From positions 496,001-560,000 of the forward strand of contig NZ_JAMZEL010000002.1 of assembly GCF_024158025.1 (NCBI RefSeq): a stretch of 64,000 nucleotides of DNA. The letters run 5' to 3'. Position numbers and translations under genes: made by a program. The DNA comes from Runella salmonicolor (lineage in GTDB: Bacteria > Bacteroidota > Bacteroidia > Cytophagales > Spirosomataceae). The notes under the pieces were generated by a model. The model was given only the letters and a program-made list of their open reading frames with translations, did not search any database and was not told the DNA's origin. Positions 36,011-44,834 of this stretch are shown here, piece by piece (position 1 is the first letter of the stretch; each line of letters starts with the position of its first letter).

Positions 36011-37222
36011 ATGCCTTCAACCCTTCTCCATAAAAAAATTCTCGTAGGCGTAACGGGAAGTATCGCCGCCTACAAGTCAGCATTGTTGGTGCGTTTGCTC
36101 ATTAAAGCAGGGGCAGAAGTACAAGTAATCATGACTCAATCGGCGAAAGATTTTATAACACCGTTAACTTTTGCTACTTTATCAAAGCGCCCTGCCCTAT
36201 CGTCCTACGTCGCCGACGAGAATGGGAGTTGGAACAACCACGTAGAGCTAGGATTATGGGCAGATGCCTTCATCATTGCCCCAGCCACTGCACATACGCT
36301 TGCTAAGTGCGCCAACGGACTCTGCGAAGATTTGTTGACTGCCGTTTATCTATCTGCCCGTTGCCCCGTATTTTTTGCGCCCGCCATGGATTTAGACATG
36401 TACCTGCATGGCTCTACGGTTGAAAATCTTCAGAAGCTGCAACGCTTCGGCAATTCCATCGTCGAAGCCGAACACGGAGAATTGGCGAGCGGATTGGTCG
36501 GAACTGGAAGGATGGCCGAGCCAGAACATATTCTTTCTCACCTTGAAAAGCATTTTGCAACCGTACCAGCCTTAAAAAACAAGAAAATTCTCATCACTGC
36601 TGGCCCCACGCAAGAAGCCATCGACCCAGTGCGGTACATCAGTAATCATTCAACGGGCAAAATGGGTTTTTCGATTGCGAAAGCATTTTGGATGGCAGGT
36701 GCTGATGTTACGGTAGTGAGCGGCCCAACCGCTCAACCCATACCAGACACAGAAATTACCGTTGTACCCGTTCGGTCGGCAAAGGAAATGTACGAAGCCA
36801 CGCAAAAGCTATTTGCGGAGGCCGACGTTATAATTCTTTCGGCCGCCGTGGCCGATTATACCCCCGCTCACCCAGCCGATCGCAAAATCAAGAAAAAAGA
36901 AGCGCAATTTAACATTGAACTTACCAAAACGGTAGACATTGCGGCAACGCTCGGGCTGCAGAAACAGGCAGGTCAACTCATGGTTGGTTTTGCCCTTGAA
37001 ACCGATAATGAGCTAGAAAATGCCTTGGGGAAATTGAAATCCAAAAACCTTGATTTGATTGTGTTGAACTCCTTGAATGACAAAGGCGCGGGTTTTGCAC
37101 ACGATACCAATAAAATTACCGTTATTGAAGCAAACGGAACGGTACACTCCTTTGAGTTAAAATCTAAAACCGACGTTGCCCAGGATATTTTACAACTTGT
37201 GGCAGGAAAATTGCACACATAG
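36011..37222 (+). CDS. coaBC: bifunctional phosphopantothenoylcysteine decarboxylase / phosphopantothenate-cysteine ligase
   Basis: 403 residues, normal length for the fused enzyme of coenzyme A synthesis. The N-terminal flavoprotein domain (CoaC, about 1-180) shows VGVTGSIAAYKSALLVR, the active-site His in NNHVELG and G-T-G-R-M-A. The C-terminal CoaB domain (about 190-400) shows AGPTQEAIDPVRYISNHSTG (CTP/substrate site) and ILSAAVADYTP. Both activities look intact. It is the first gene after the rpoZ terminator. Confidence 0.94.
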   Translation: MPSTLLHKKILVGVTGSIAAYKSALLVRLLIKAGAEVQVIMTQSAKDFITPLTFATLSKRPALSSYVADENGSWNNHVELGLWADAFIIAPATAHTLAKCANGLCEDLLTAVYLSARCPVFFAPAMDLDMYLHGSTVENLQKLQRFGNSIVEAEHGELASGLVGTGRMAEPEHILSHLEKHFATVPALKNKKILITAGPTQEAIDPVRYISNHSTGKMGFSIAKAFWMAGADVTVVSGPTAQPIPDTEITVVPVRSAKEMYEATQKLFAEADVIILSAAVADYTPAHPADRKIKKKEAQFNIELTKTVDIAATLGLQKQAGQLMVGFALETDNELENALGKLKSKNLDLIVLNSLNDKGAGFAHDTNKITVIEANGTVHSFELKSKTDVAQDILQLVAGKLHT

Positions 37223-37252
37223 ACACGACTGTTTCAGCATAATGGCAAAATC

Positions 37253-38182
37253 ATGAAAGTTATAAAGAAAGGAATCCGATTACTTTTATTTTCCTTTAGC
37301 CTTGTTTTATCTACACAAGCGCAGGAGCTAAATTGCGTTGTTACGCTCAATTATAACCAACTTTTTACGCAGCAAAACACGGATAACGCCAGCCTGAATC
37401 AACTCAAAAACGTCATTACTGACTTTATGAATGCCCGCAGGTGGACAAATGATAATTTTAACCCAGAAGAGCGCATTAATTGCAAATTGAACATCAACCT
37501 TATCCGCTCCCCAGCGCAGGGGGTGTATGAAGGCACCACGCAGCTAATTGTGACGCGCCCCGTGTACGGCACCAATTACGAGACCATTTTACTGAATTTC
37601 ATTGACCGAAATTTTAACTTTAATTACCTGCCCAACAATCCGATGTATTACAACGAAAATACCTATTCGGATGAGTTGACACAAACCCTCGCATTTTATG
37701 CCTATATTATTTTAGCCGTAGATTATGACTCATTCAGCAAACTAGGCGGCAATAATTACCTGCAACGCGCCCAACAGGTGGCTAATTTAGCGCTAGGGGT
37801 CAATCCCGGCGGCGCACCTGCGGGTTGGAATGCCACCGGCAACGACCGCCGAAATCGTTTTTGGTTGGTCGATAATCTCAACAATCAGCTGATGCTGCCC
37901 GTGCGAGAAGGGATTTACAATTATCACCGATTGGCACTCGATACGTTTACCGAAAATCCAATTGGCGCCCGTACCCAAGTCATGAATCTGTTGACTACCC
38001 TCCAGCAAACCAACCGAGTATTGCCTGGTTCGGTTTACATCAATTCTTTTTTTGACGCGAAAGGCGAAGAAATCAACAAGATTCTGTTGGAAGCAAGCAA
38101 AGAAGACCGCCAAAAGGCCTTTAATATGCTGTCTCAACTCGACCCTTCCAAAACTGAATTGTACCGAAAATTATTACGATAA
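37253..38182 (+). CDS. DUF4835 / PorD-family exported protein
   Basis: A 309-residue protein with signal peptide ending STQAQ. The family pattern is an N-terminal beta-rich part (NCVVTLNY, CKLNINLIRSPAQG, TTQLIVTRPVYG), then L-A-F-Y-A-Y-I-I-L-A-V-D-Y-D-S-F and a Leu-rich helical end. This is DUF4835, annotated in Bacteroidota as the type IX secretion protein PorD, and its position between coaBC and recN is conserved. A T9SS or gliding role is inferred from family annotation only. It is 30 bases after coaBC, likely the same transcript. Confidence 0.8.
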   Translation: MKVIKKGIRLLLFSFSLVLSTQAQELNCVVTLNYNQLFTQQNTDNASLNQLKNVITDFMNARRWTNDNFNPEERINCKLNINLIRSPAQGVYEGTTQLIVTRPVYGTNYETILLNFIDRNFNFNYLPNNPMYYNENTYSDELTQTLAFYAYIILAVDYDSFSKLGGNNYLQRAQQVANLALGVNPGGAPAGWNATGNDRRNRFWLVDNLNNQLMLPVREGIYNYHRLALDTFTENPIGARTQVMNLLTTLQQTNRVLPGSVYINSFFDAKGEEINKILLEASKEDRQKAFNMLSQLDPSKTELYRKLLR

Positions 38183-38195
38183 TTAAACTAGCATT

Positions 38196-38423
38196 GTGGG
38201 AAAAAGACTTATCCGAATCGTTCAGTCGGCACTTTCTGCCCGGACGGAAGAACTTCTGAACCGAGAAATAAACGTAGTCCTTAAGAGCAATCAAACATTT
38301 TTTGGCCGTTGTCAAAAAATCGAAAATAACCTTATCTTTCTGCAAGACCAACGAATGCATCGCCATACCTTTGCTTTTACGCAAATTGACACCGTCGTTT
38401 ACGACCTTGAGGCGACATTTTAA
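38196..38423 (+). CDS. 75-residue conserved small protein with a possible Sm/Hfq-like beta-barrel
   Basis: Starts at GTG 38196 (TTG 38194 is out of frame), 13 bases after the DUF4835 stop. A short basic N-terminal helix (GKRLIRIVQSALSARTEELL) is followed by five likely strands: EINVVLKS, TFFGRCQKIE, NLIFLQDQ, RHTFAFTQID and TVVYDLEATF. The helix plus bent-strand order and the G-x-(2)-K/I-E pattern resemble the Sm/Hfq fold. This is inference from secondary-structure pattern; I recognise no named family. The atypical start and tight spacing favour translation coupled to the upstream gene. Confidence 0.55.
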   Translation: MGKRLIRIVQSALSARTEELLNREINVVLKSNQTFFGRCQKIENNLIFLQDQRMHRHTFAFTQIDTVVYDLEATF

Positions 38424-38497
38424 CAAGTTCCGAACACAAAGTCTGTACATTTTGTTGAATAGTTAACTAACTTCGCGGCGGTTCAACCGATTGCTTT

Positions 38498-40180
38498 ATG
38501 CTTGCGCATCTACTAATCAAAAATTACGCATTAATCGACCATTTGGAGCTTACTCCTGACCCACAGCTTAATATCATCACGGGCGAAACGGGGGCGGGTA
38601 AATCGATCATGCTCGGCGCTATTGGCTTATTGTTGGGCAGCCGTGCCGATACAAAAGTGCTGTACAATCCTGCGGGAAAATGTATCATTGAAGGAACCTT
38701 CGACCTTTCAGGCTACTTCATTGAACACTTATTTGACGAAGAAGAGCTGGATTTTACGACTACCTGCCTCATTCGTCGCGAAATCAGCCCCACTGGCAAA
38801 TCGAGGGCTTTTATCAATGATACCCCCGTCAATCTGGAATCCCTGCGACGGATTGCGGGCCAATTGATGGATATTCATTCACAGCACGATACCCTGCTGC
38901 TCGGTTCCAACGAATTTCAGCTACAGATTGTGGATACTTATGCCCAAAACGAAGAAATACTTCGGCACTATCACGCTGATTTTCAGGCGTATCGTAAAGC
39001 AAACCAAGTGTATAATCGCCTGATAGCAGAAGCAGCTCAAATGCGGAAAGAGTTTGATTATAACCAATTTTTGTACGACGAACTCGAAAAAGCGAAGCTA
39101 CAAGCCGACGAACAGGAACAATTGGAGCAGGAATTGATGATTCTTGAAAATGCCACCGATGTGCGCGAACGGCTGCAACTAGCCACCGAATACCTTGACA
39201 ATCCCGAACAATCGGTGATTGTGTTTTTAAAGAATGCAGTTTCCAGCCTGAATGCCATCAGTAAGTTTGCGCCTCAGTATGAGCAACTTCGCGAACGAGC
39301 CCAGAGTGTTTACATTGAATTAAAGGATTTGGCGGGCGAAATCAGCGACGAACAAGACAATGTTGAAATCGACGATACCCGCGCCGAAGAAATCCGTGAG
39401 CGGCTCAATTTGTTTTACCATTTACAACAAAAGCACCAAGTCAAAACCCTCAGAGAACTCCTTGCGATTCAGGAGGAGTTGGAAACAAAAGTGAGCCGGG
39501 TGTTAAACCTGGATGAAGACATCAACAAGGCCAAAGCCGCCGCCGACAAAGCGCAGGCAAAACTCCAAAAATCGGCTGAAAAGCTTTCCCATAGTCGAAA
39601 AGCCGTGATGGCATCCGTCGAAAAGCAGGTAAAGACCTACTTGTTGGAGTTAGGAATGCCCAATGCCGCGCTGAGCATCCAACACACAATCATCGAACCC
39701 AGCGAGTCGGGCATTGATGATGTAGACTTTTTGTTCAGTGCCAACAAGGGAATCAAACCACAACAACTGAAAAATGTGGCGTCGGGTGGGGAATTTTCGC
39801 GGTTGATGATGGTGATTAAGTACATTCTGGCCAGCAAACGTAAACTGCCCACCATTGTTTTTGACGAAATTGACACGGGAGTTTCGGGCGAAATTGCCAT
39901 TAAAATGGGTCAAATGATGCGAGAGATTTCCAAGAGCCACCAAGTGATTTCCATTACGCACTTGCACCAAATAGCCACGCAAGGAACCGCTCATTATTTT
40001 GTATACAAAGATAATTCTTCCGAAAAAACGGTGAGCAAGATTCGCAAGCTAACGTTTGAAGAACGCGTGAACGAGATTGCCCAAATGATTGGGGGAAGCA
40101 AGCCAAGCGAAGCCATCCTCCAAAACGCCCGTGAAATGCTTCAGGCGCAATCGGGAGTCAAGCAAACAAATTTATTTTAG
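38498..40180 (+). CDS. recN: DNA repair ATPase RecN
   Basis: 560 residues, normal RecN length. An SMC-like ATPase that acts in recombinational repair of double-strand breaks. Walker A GETGAGKS at 29-36; coiled-coil arms about 160-375 (NQFLYDELEKAKLQADEQEQ and onward); C-terminal head with signature LKNVASGGEFSRLMMVIKYI and Walker B IVFDEIDTGVSGE, then ISITHLHQIA. All motifs intact. It is the last gene of the conserved bamD-to-recN run. Confidence 0.95.
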   Translation: MLAHLLIKNYALIDHLELTPDPQLNIITGETGAGKSIMLGAIGLLLGSRADTKVLYNPAGKCIIEGTFDLSGYFIEHLFDEEELDFTTTCLIRREISPTGKSRAFINDTPVNLESLRRIAGQLMDIHSQHDTLLLGSNEFQLQIVDTYAQNEEILRHYHADFQAYRKANQVYNRLIAEAAQMRKEFDYNQFLYDELEKAKLQADEQEQLEQELMILENATDVRERLQLATEYLDNPEQSVIVFLKNAVSSLNAISKFAPQYEQLRERAQSVYIELKDLAGEISDEQDNVEIDDTRAEEIRERLNLFYHLQQKHQVKTLRELLAIQEELETKVSRVLNLDEDINKAKAAADKAQAKLQKSAEKLSHSRKAVMASVEKQVKTYLLELGMPNAALSIQHTIIEPSESGIDDVDFLFSANKGIKPQQLKNVASGGEFSRLMMVIKYILASKRKLPTIVFDEIDTGVSGEIAIKMGQMMREISKSHQVISITHLHQIATQGTAHYFVYKDNSSEKTVSKIRKLTFEERVNEIAQMIGGSKPSEAILQNAREMLQAQSGVKQTNLF

Positions 40181-40235
40181 AAAACCAATCAATTGTTAAT
40201 CAATAAATTACGTTCAAATCAGTCCTTAATTAGAA

Positions 40236-40667
40236 ATGAAAAATATAATCATCGCCTTCGGTATCGTATTGTTTGCAAGTGCTTGTTCGGAAGACAAAGG
40301 CTCCGTAGAACAAACTGAAAAAGAAGTATTTGTCATCCACGATGAAGTAATGCCCAAAATGGGACAACTCATGGAATTAAAAACTGGGCTGAGCAAAGAA
40401 ATTAGCGCGATTGACAGCTTGGTAAAAATCACCCCCAATGACAGCCTCCAAAAGCGCAAAGAAGAAGCGTTGGCGCTGAGTGTTGCCCTGACCGAAGCCG
40501 ATCAAGGAATGATGAACTGGATGCACGATTACAACGGAGATTCTTTAAAAGCGCTCTCTGGCGAGGAAGCCATAAAGGCCATGAATGCCGAGAAAACCAA
40601 AATCAGCGCGGTACGCGACAAAATGCTCGAAAGCATGGCCAAAGCTGAGCAGTTTTTAAAGAAATAA
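40236..40667 (+). CDS. small Met-rich lipoprotein of unknown function
   Basis: A 143-residue predicted lipoprotein (lipobox FASAC, Cys17). The mature part is helical with Met/His motifs: VIHDEVMPKMGQLMELK (about 34-50), MMNWMHDYN (about 91-99) and DKMLESMAKAEQF near the end. Similar Bacteroidota proteins carry uninformative names such as viral A-type inclusion protein. The Met/His clusters and the following SCO and cytochrome c genes suggest a periplasmic copper or respiratory accessory role, but this is inference. It is 29 bases before the SCO gene. Confidence 0.6.
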   Translation: MKNIIIAFGIVLFASACSEDKGSVEQTEKEVFVIHDEVMPKMGQLMELKTGLSKEISAIDSLVKITPNDSLQKRKEEALALSVALTEADQGMMNWMHDYNGDSLKALSGEEAIKAMNAEKTKISAVRDKMLESMAKAEQFLKK

Positions 40668-40696
40668 CCCATTAATTGTGAACGAGCACCCAAGCT

Positions 40697-41338
40697 ATGA
40701 AAAACACCATTTTTGCACTTTTATTTTTAGTCATTTGGGGGTGTAATAAAAACTCCGACCGTTTGCCCATCTTGGGCGAGCGCGAAACCACCACCCGAAT
40801 CGTGGACGGTAAGGAAGTCGTTGATACCCTCTACCATACCATTCCTGATTTTAAGTTTGTGAGTCAAAACGGCGACACTGTTACTGCCCAAAACTTCAAA
40901 GACAAAATTTACGTTGCGGATTTTTTCTTCACCACCTGCCCCACGATTTGCCCCGTGATGAAGAAACAAATGTTGAAAGTCTACGAAAAAATCAAGGGCC
41001 AGAACGACGTAGCCATCCTCTCCCACACGATTGACCCCGACCACGACACCCCTGCCGTGTTGAAAGAATACGCCACTGATTTGGGCGTAACGGGCAATCA
41101 ATGGCTTTTTGTGACGGGTAATCGCGAAAAAATTTATGAAATTGGGGAGAAAAAGTACTTGGTCGTTGCGGGGGCTGATTCTACCGCGCCAGGGGGATAC
41201 ATCCACAGCGGTGCTTTTGTGTTGGTCGATAAAGAAAAACACGTCCGTGGGATGTATAACGGCACCGACGAGGAGGCTACCAAGCGGCTTATCGCTGACA
41301 TCGAACGTTTGCAAGAAGAATACAAAAACAAAGAGTAA
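40697..41338 (+). CDS. SCO1/SenC-family lipoprotein (copper chaperone / thioredoxin-like)
   Basis: A 213-residue lipoprotein (lipobox WGC, Cys16) with the thioredoxin fold. The SCO copper ligands are present: C81-x-x-x-C85 in TTCPTICPVM and H170 in GGYIHSGAFVLVD. The HTIDPDHDTP loop is also typical. SCO proteins deliver or reduce copper for the CuA site of cytochrome oxidase. It sits between a Met-rich lipoprotein and a monohaem cytochrome c, consistent with a respiratory copper function. No oxidase genes are in the window. Confidence 0.87.
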   Translation: MKNTIFALLFLVIWGCNKNSDRLPILGERETTTRIVDGKEVVDTLYHTIPDFKFVSQNGDTVTAQNFKDKIYVADFFFTTCPTICPVMKKQMLKVYEKIKGQNDVAILSHTIDPDHDTPAVLKEYATDLGVTGNQWLFVTGNREKIYEIGEKKYLVVAGADSTAPGGYIHSGAFVLVDKEKHVRGMYNGTDEEATKRLIADIERLQEEYKNKE

Positions 41339-41370
41339 GGAGTGCGGAGTGCGTTTATAAATTAAGGTAT

Positions 41371-41811
41371 ATGCTACATTTTTTTAGGGTTAGTTTCTTT
41401 CGTTATTCGGCGCTTAGTTCTGGGTTTCTATTCCTCTTTTTCTTCTCCTGTCAAAGTGAAGAAAGCACAAAACATGCGCAGTACGTAGCAGAAGGCTATA
41501 CTTTGTTTCAGACGCACTGCGCCAACTGTCACCAACGCGATGGCAAAGGACTAAGCAATTTATATCCCGCCATTGTGCCCGAATATCTCAAAGACAAAGC
41601 AAAAGTTATTTGTTGGATTAAAAACGGAGTAAATCAGTCGGTAACGGTCAATGGCAAAACCTTTAATCGACCCATGCCTGCTAATCCAGCCCTAAAAGAA
41701 TTGGAGATTGCCGAAATCATGACGTATATGTACACCACATGGGGCAACGACGCCAAAATTACCACCACCGAAACCGTACAAAAAGCATTGGAGCAATGCG
41801 TATCTAACTGA
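41371..41811 (+). CDS. monohaem c-type cytochrome lipoprotein
   Basis: A 146-residue protein with a hydrophobic leader and lipobox FSC (Cys27). Haem motif C50-A-N-C53-H54, followed by RDGKGL; the likely axial Met is in RPMPANP (about 108-114). It is anchored in the periplasm and transfers electrons. It is 32 bases after the SCO gene, so the lipoprotein-SCO-cytochrome trio is probably one unit. A role as electron acceptor for the nearby propeller-cytochrome proteins is possible but unproven. Confidence 0.82.
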   Translation: MLHFFRVSFFRYSALSSGFLFLFFFSCQSEESTKHAQYVAEGYTLFQTHCANCHQRDGKGLSNLYPAIVPEYLKDKAKVICWIKNGVNQSVTVNGKTFNRPMPANPALKELEIAEIMTYMYTTWGNDAKITTTETVQKALEQCVSN

Positions 41812-41873
41812 TACCCACTGCTCCAACTGATAACTCTCTGCTCTTCAGCAACTTTTAGTGATTAAAAACGCAA

Positions 41874-43175
41874 TTAAATTTTAATTCCCCACACGTCGTT
41901 CATCGAACGGCCAAGCAAAGCATTGGCTTCTTTATCATTTTTGAACGATTCTTTCTTCGGATTCCATTGCAGCGGTCGATTGAGTTGGTAGGCAATGTTT
42001 CCGATGTTACAAACCGACGCCGTCCGGTGGCCAATTTCCACGTCACAGATGGGTTTGCTCCGTTTGCGCATCGCATCAAAGAAATCTTTATAGTGATTTT
42101 CGCTCTTATACACGTGTTTTTCGGTTTCTGCGATTACCCGCGTAGCCAATGAGGCAGGCGTAGTTTCTATTTTTTTACGTTGTACCCGAAGTTCACCTTC
42201 CGTTCCCGTAAAAAGAATCGCATTGTTCCAGTCCCATTTTTCGTGGGTCATCACGATGCCATTTTCATAGCGGTAGGTCAGAAAAGGATGCTCTTTACCG
42301 TCGGGGGCAATCACTTCTACGGGGCCGCTGTTGTCCATGTCTAGGGCCCATTGTACAATGTCAAACATGTGCGCGCCCCAATCGGTCACCATGCCACCGC
42401 CGAATTCTTTGTAATTCCGCCAATTGGGAAATACGTCTTTTGACGTCGGAGGAGCCAATTCTGAATTGAAAGGAACTGCCGCATTGGGCCCCAACCATGC
42501 ACTCCAATCCAATCCTTCAGGAATGGTTTCGGCGGGCAAATCGTAGGGCTTGGGCGGCGGACCAACATTTACCTTGATGCTTTTAATTTCGCCGATGTAA
42601 CCATTCCGAATCAATTCTGCAGCCTGACGAAACTCTGGCCACGAACGCTGCATACTCCCCGTCTGAAACACGCGGTTGTATTTGCGGGCGGCATTGACCA
42701 TGGCCCGGCCTTCTTTGACCGTCAATGCCAGCGGCTTTTCGCAATAAATATCTTTTCCTGCTTCGGCTGCGCGTACGGCCATGGCCGCGTGCCAGTGGTC
42801 GGGGGTAGCAATCACGACCGCATCTACATCTTTTCGGGCCAGCAATTCACGGAAATCGTTATACACGGGAATCTCAGAATAGGTACCCGACTGCGGATTT
42901 TTTTCGTAAAATGTTTTAATTCGGTCAATCGTCAATTGGGCTTTAGCTTTGTAGACTTCGCTCATGGCCACAATCCGGGCTTCATTGGTGCTCAAAAACG
43001 AATTAGTTAGCCCACGACCCTGCTTTCCCGTACCGATAAAACCCAGCGATATAATATCACTTGGTGCAATATACTTCGTTCCGTCGGGACGAGTTCCTCC
43101 TAAAACGTGACGTGGGACAATCATTATTCCTGCCAAAGCAGTGGCAGCTTTGCCGACAAAGTCTCGGCGATTCAT
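41874..43175 (-). CDS. Gfo/Idh/MocA-family oxidoreductase, Tat-exported
   Basis: The start at 43175 gives 433 residues beginning MNRRDFVGKAATALAG, a twin-arginine leader. The Rossmann domain has GFIGTGKQGRG (about 45-55) and the E-K-P-L-A-L-T-V-K motif with the family's catalytic Lys (about 120-128). A C-terminal alpha/beta domain follows. These NAD(P)-dependent enzymes oxidise or epimerise sugars or inositols; Tat-exported members carry a tightly bound cofactor into the periplasm. It is last gene of the 42-58 kb minus-strand polysaccharide run. Substrate unknown. Confidence 0.84.
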   Translation of the reverse strand: MNRRDFVGKAATALAGIMIVPRHVLGGTRPDGTKYIAPSDIISLGFIGTGKQGRGLTNSFLSTNEARIVAMSEVYKAKAQLTIDRIKTFYEKNPQSGTYSEIPVYNDFRELLARKDVDAVVIATPDHWHAAMAVRAAEAGKDIYCEKPLALTVKEGRAMVNAARKYNRVFQTGSMQRSWPEFRQAAELIRNGYIGEIKSIKVNVGPPPKPYDLPAETIPEGLDWSAWLGPNAAVPFNSELAPPTSKDVFPNWRNYKEFGGGMVTDWGAHMFDIVQWALDMDNSGPVEVIAPDGKEHPFLTYRYENGIVMTHEKWDWNNAILFTGTEGELRVQRKKIETTPASLATRVIAETEKHVYKSENHYKDFFDAMRKRSKPICDVEIGHRTASVCNIGNIAYQLNRPLQWNPKKESFKNDKEANALLGRSMNDVWGIKI

Positions 43176-43238
43176 TGCATTTTTCTCTTGCATCTTTAAG
43201 GTGAATTTAGGATATAAAACAAAAGGTATTTACTCCAA

Positions 43239-44774
43239 TTATTTTAGCGTTATCTTGGTTTTAGCTTGTTTTATGTCGGCTAACAACTGCGTAAGTTCCC
43301 TTACTTTTTCAGGGTTTTGTTCATACAAATTGTTTTTTTCCGAAACATCATCCGCTAGGTTATAAAGCTGTCCTGCGGCTTCTCCTACTTTGGGTTTTAT
43401 TTCTTTCGGTTCAGTAAATCCGCCTGAACCAAGGCCTTCAATCAATTTCCAGTCGCCTTTGCGAATGGCAAAAAAACCACTCGATGAACTATGCACCACG
43501 GCCGGTTGTGTAGTCACTTGCTTTGCTTTTCCCGTCAATACGGGCAAAATGCTGTAACTGTCTTCGGTGGTAAATTTAGCGTCCTTTGTTCCAACGATTT
43601 CGGCGCAGGTAGCCATCAAATTTGCTAAAGTAGTAGTGGCATAGCTGACCGTGTTTGGTTTTACTTTATTGGGCCAACGAACGATGAACGGCACGCGGTG
43701 TCCACCTTCAAAAGCATCTCCTTTCATCCCTCTAAACGGCCCAGCGGCGACGTGGCCAAATTGCTCGATAAAATTGGGTCGCCAATACGGGCCATTATCG
43801 CTGGTAAAAATAACTAGGGTATTTTCGGCAAGGCCGGATGCTTCTAAGGTTCTCAGAATTTCGCCCACTGCCGCGTCCACCTGTTGCACAAAATCGCCGT
43901 ATTCTCCCGCTTTTGATTTACCTACGTAGTTTTTGGTGGGAACCCAAGGCGTGTGCGGAGCCGCCAACGGAACATACAGGAAGAAGGGTTTTTCTTGGGT
44001 TTGTTTTTTCAAAAATGCATTGGCTTTGTTAACAAATTCAGGTAGCACTCCATGAAAATCAAACGAGGGTGACATTTTTCCTTCACGCCAAAAGGGGCCT
44101 GTATAGCCCGATTCCAATTTATTTCCTTTGGTATAGGCCGTGGGTTGTTCGGTCAATTGTTGGTTTTCCAAATAACAATACGGTGGCATATCCAAAGAAG
44201 CAGGCAGAATATAGGAATAATCAAATCCAACGCTCTGAGGACCTCCTGTTGTTTTTTTGGTAAAATCAATCTCCTCAGGATTCATCTCTGTTTTGATGCC
44301 GTAGTTCTCTGTTTTTAGCAATTCTTCCTTGCCTTGCAGCACTTCCCAGTCCAGTCCCAAATGCCATTTGCCCACCACACCCGTTTGATAGCCTCGGCTT
44401 TTGAGTAATGTAGCAACCGTGGGTCGATTTTCTTCAATCAGCGTCCTGCTGTACCCTCGCAATACGCCTACGGGCAAGCGGCTCCGCCAAGGATAGCGGC
44501 CTGTCATTAGTGCATAACGCGTTGGTGTACAGACCGATGAAGGAGAGTGAGCATCCGTAAACCGCATTCCTTGCTTGGCAAGTTTATCAATATTTGGCGT
44601 CGCAATTTTCCCTTGCGGATTATAGATTGAAACATCGCCATAGCCCATGTCATCGGCTAAAATATAGATGATGTTGGGCATTTTATTTTTCTGCACAGTC
44701 GGTTTAAAAGATAAAAAAACCGATGCGACACCTATAAAGAGGATGGTTAGGAGGGAGTAGGTTGTTTTTTTCAT
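43239..44774 (-). CDS. formylglycine-dependent sulfatase (arylsulfatase type)
   Basis: The start at 44774 gives 511 residues with a signal sequence (MKKTTYSLLTILFIGVASVFLS). N-terminal metal site IYILADDMGYGD; sulfatase signature C82-T-P-T-R-Y-A-L-M-T-G-R-Y, where Cys would be converted to formylglycine; a second metal site FTSDNGPYWRP near 330. The C-terminal sub-domain is present, so the enzyme looks complete. It removes sulfate esters, probably from a sulfated polysaccharide. The maturase needed for formylglycine is not in the window. It lies 63 bases upstream of the Gfo/Idh/MocA gene. Confidence 0.88.
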   Translation of the reverse strand: MKKTTYSLLTILFIGVASVFLSFKPTVQKNKMPNIIYILADDMGYGDVSIYNPQGKIATPNIDKLAKQGMRFTDAHSPSSVCTPTRYALMTGRYPWRSRLPVGVLRGYSRTLIEENRPTVATLLKSRGYQTGVVGKWHLGLDWEVLQGKEELLKTENYGIKTEMNPEEIDFTKKTTGGPQSVGFDYSYILPASLDMPPYCYLENQQLTEQPTAYTKGNKLESGYTGPFWREGKMSPSFDFHGVLPEFVNKANAFLKKQTQEKPFFLYVPLAAPHTPWVPTKNYVGKSKAGEYGDFVQQVDAAVGEILRTLEASGLAENTLVIFTSDNGPYWRPNFIEQFGHVAAGPFRGMKGDAFEGGHRVPFIVRWPNKVKPNTVSYATTTLANLMATCAEIVGTKDAKFTTEDSYSILPVLTGKAKQVTTQPAVVHSSSSGFFAIRKGDWKLIEGLGSGGFTEPKEIKPKVGEAAGQLYNLADDVSEKNNLYEQNPEKVRELTQLLADIKQAKTKITLK

Positions 44775-44834
44775 TTTTATCAGATAAGGCATGGAAGAAT
44801 CAATTTCTTCCTGAATTAATATTCAGGGCTAGGT

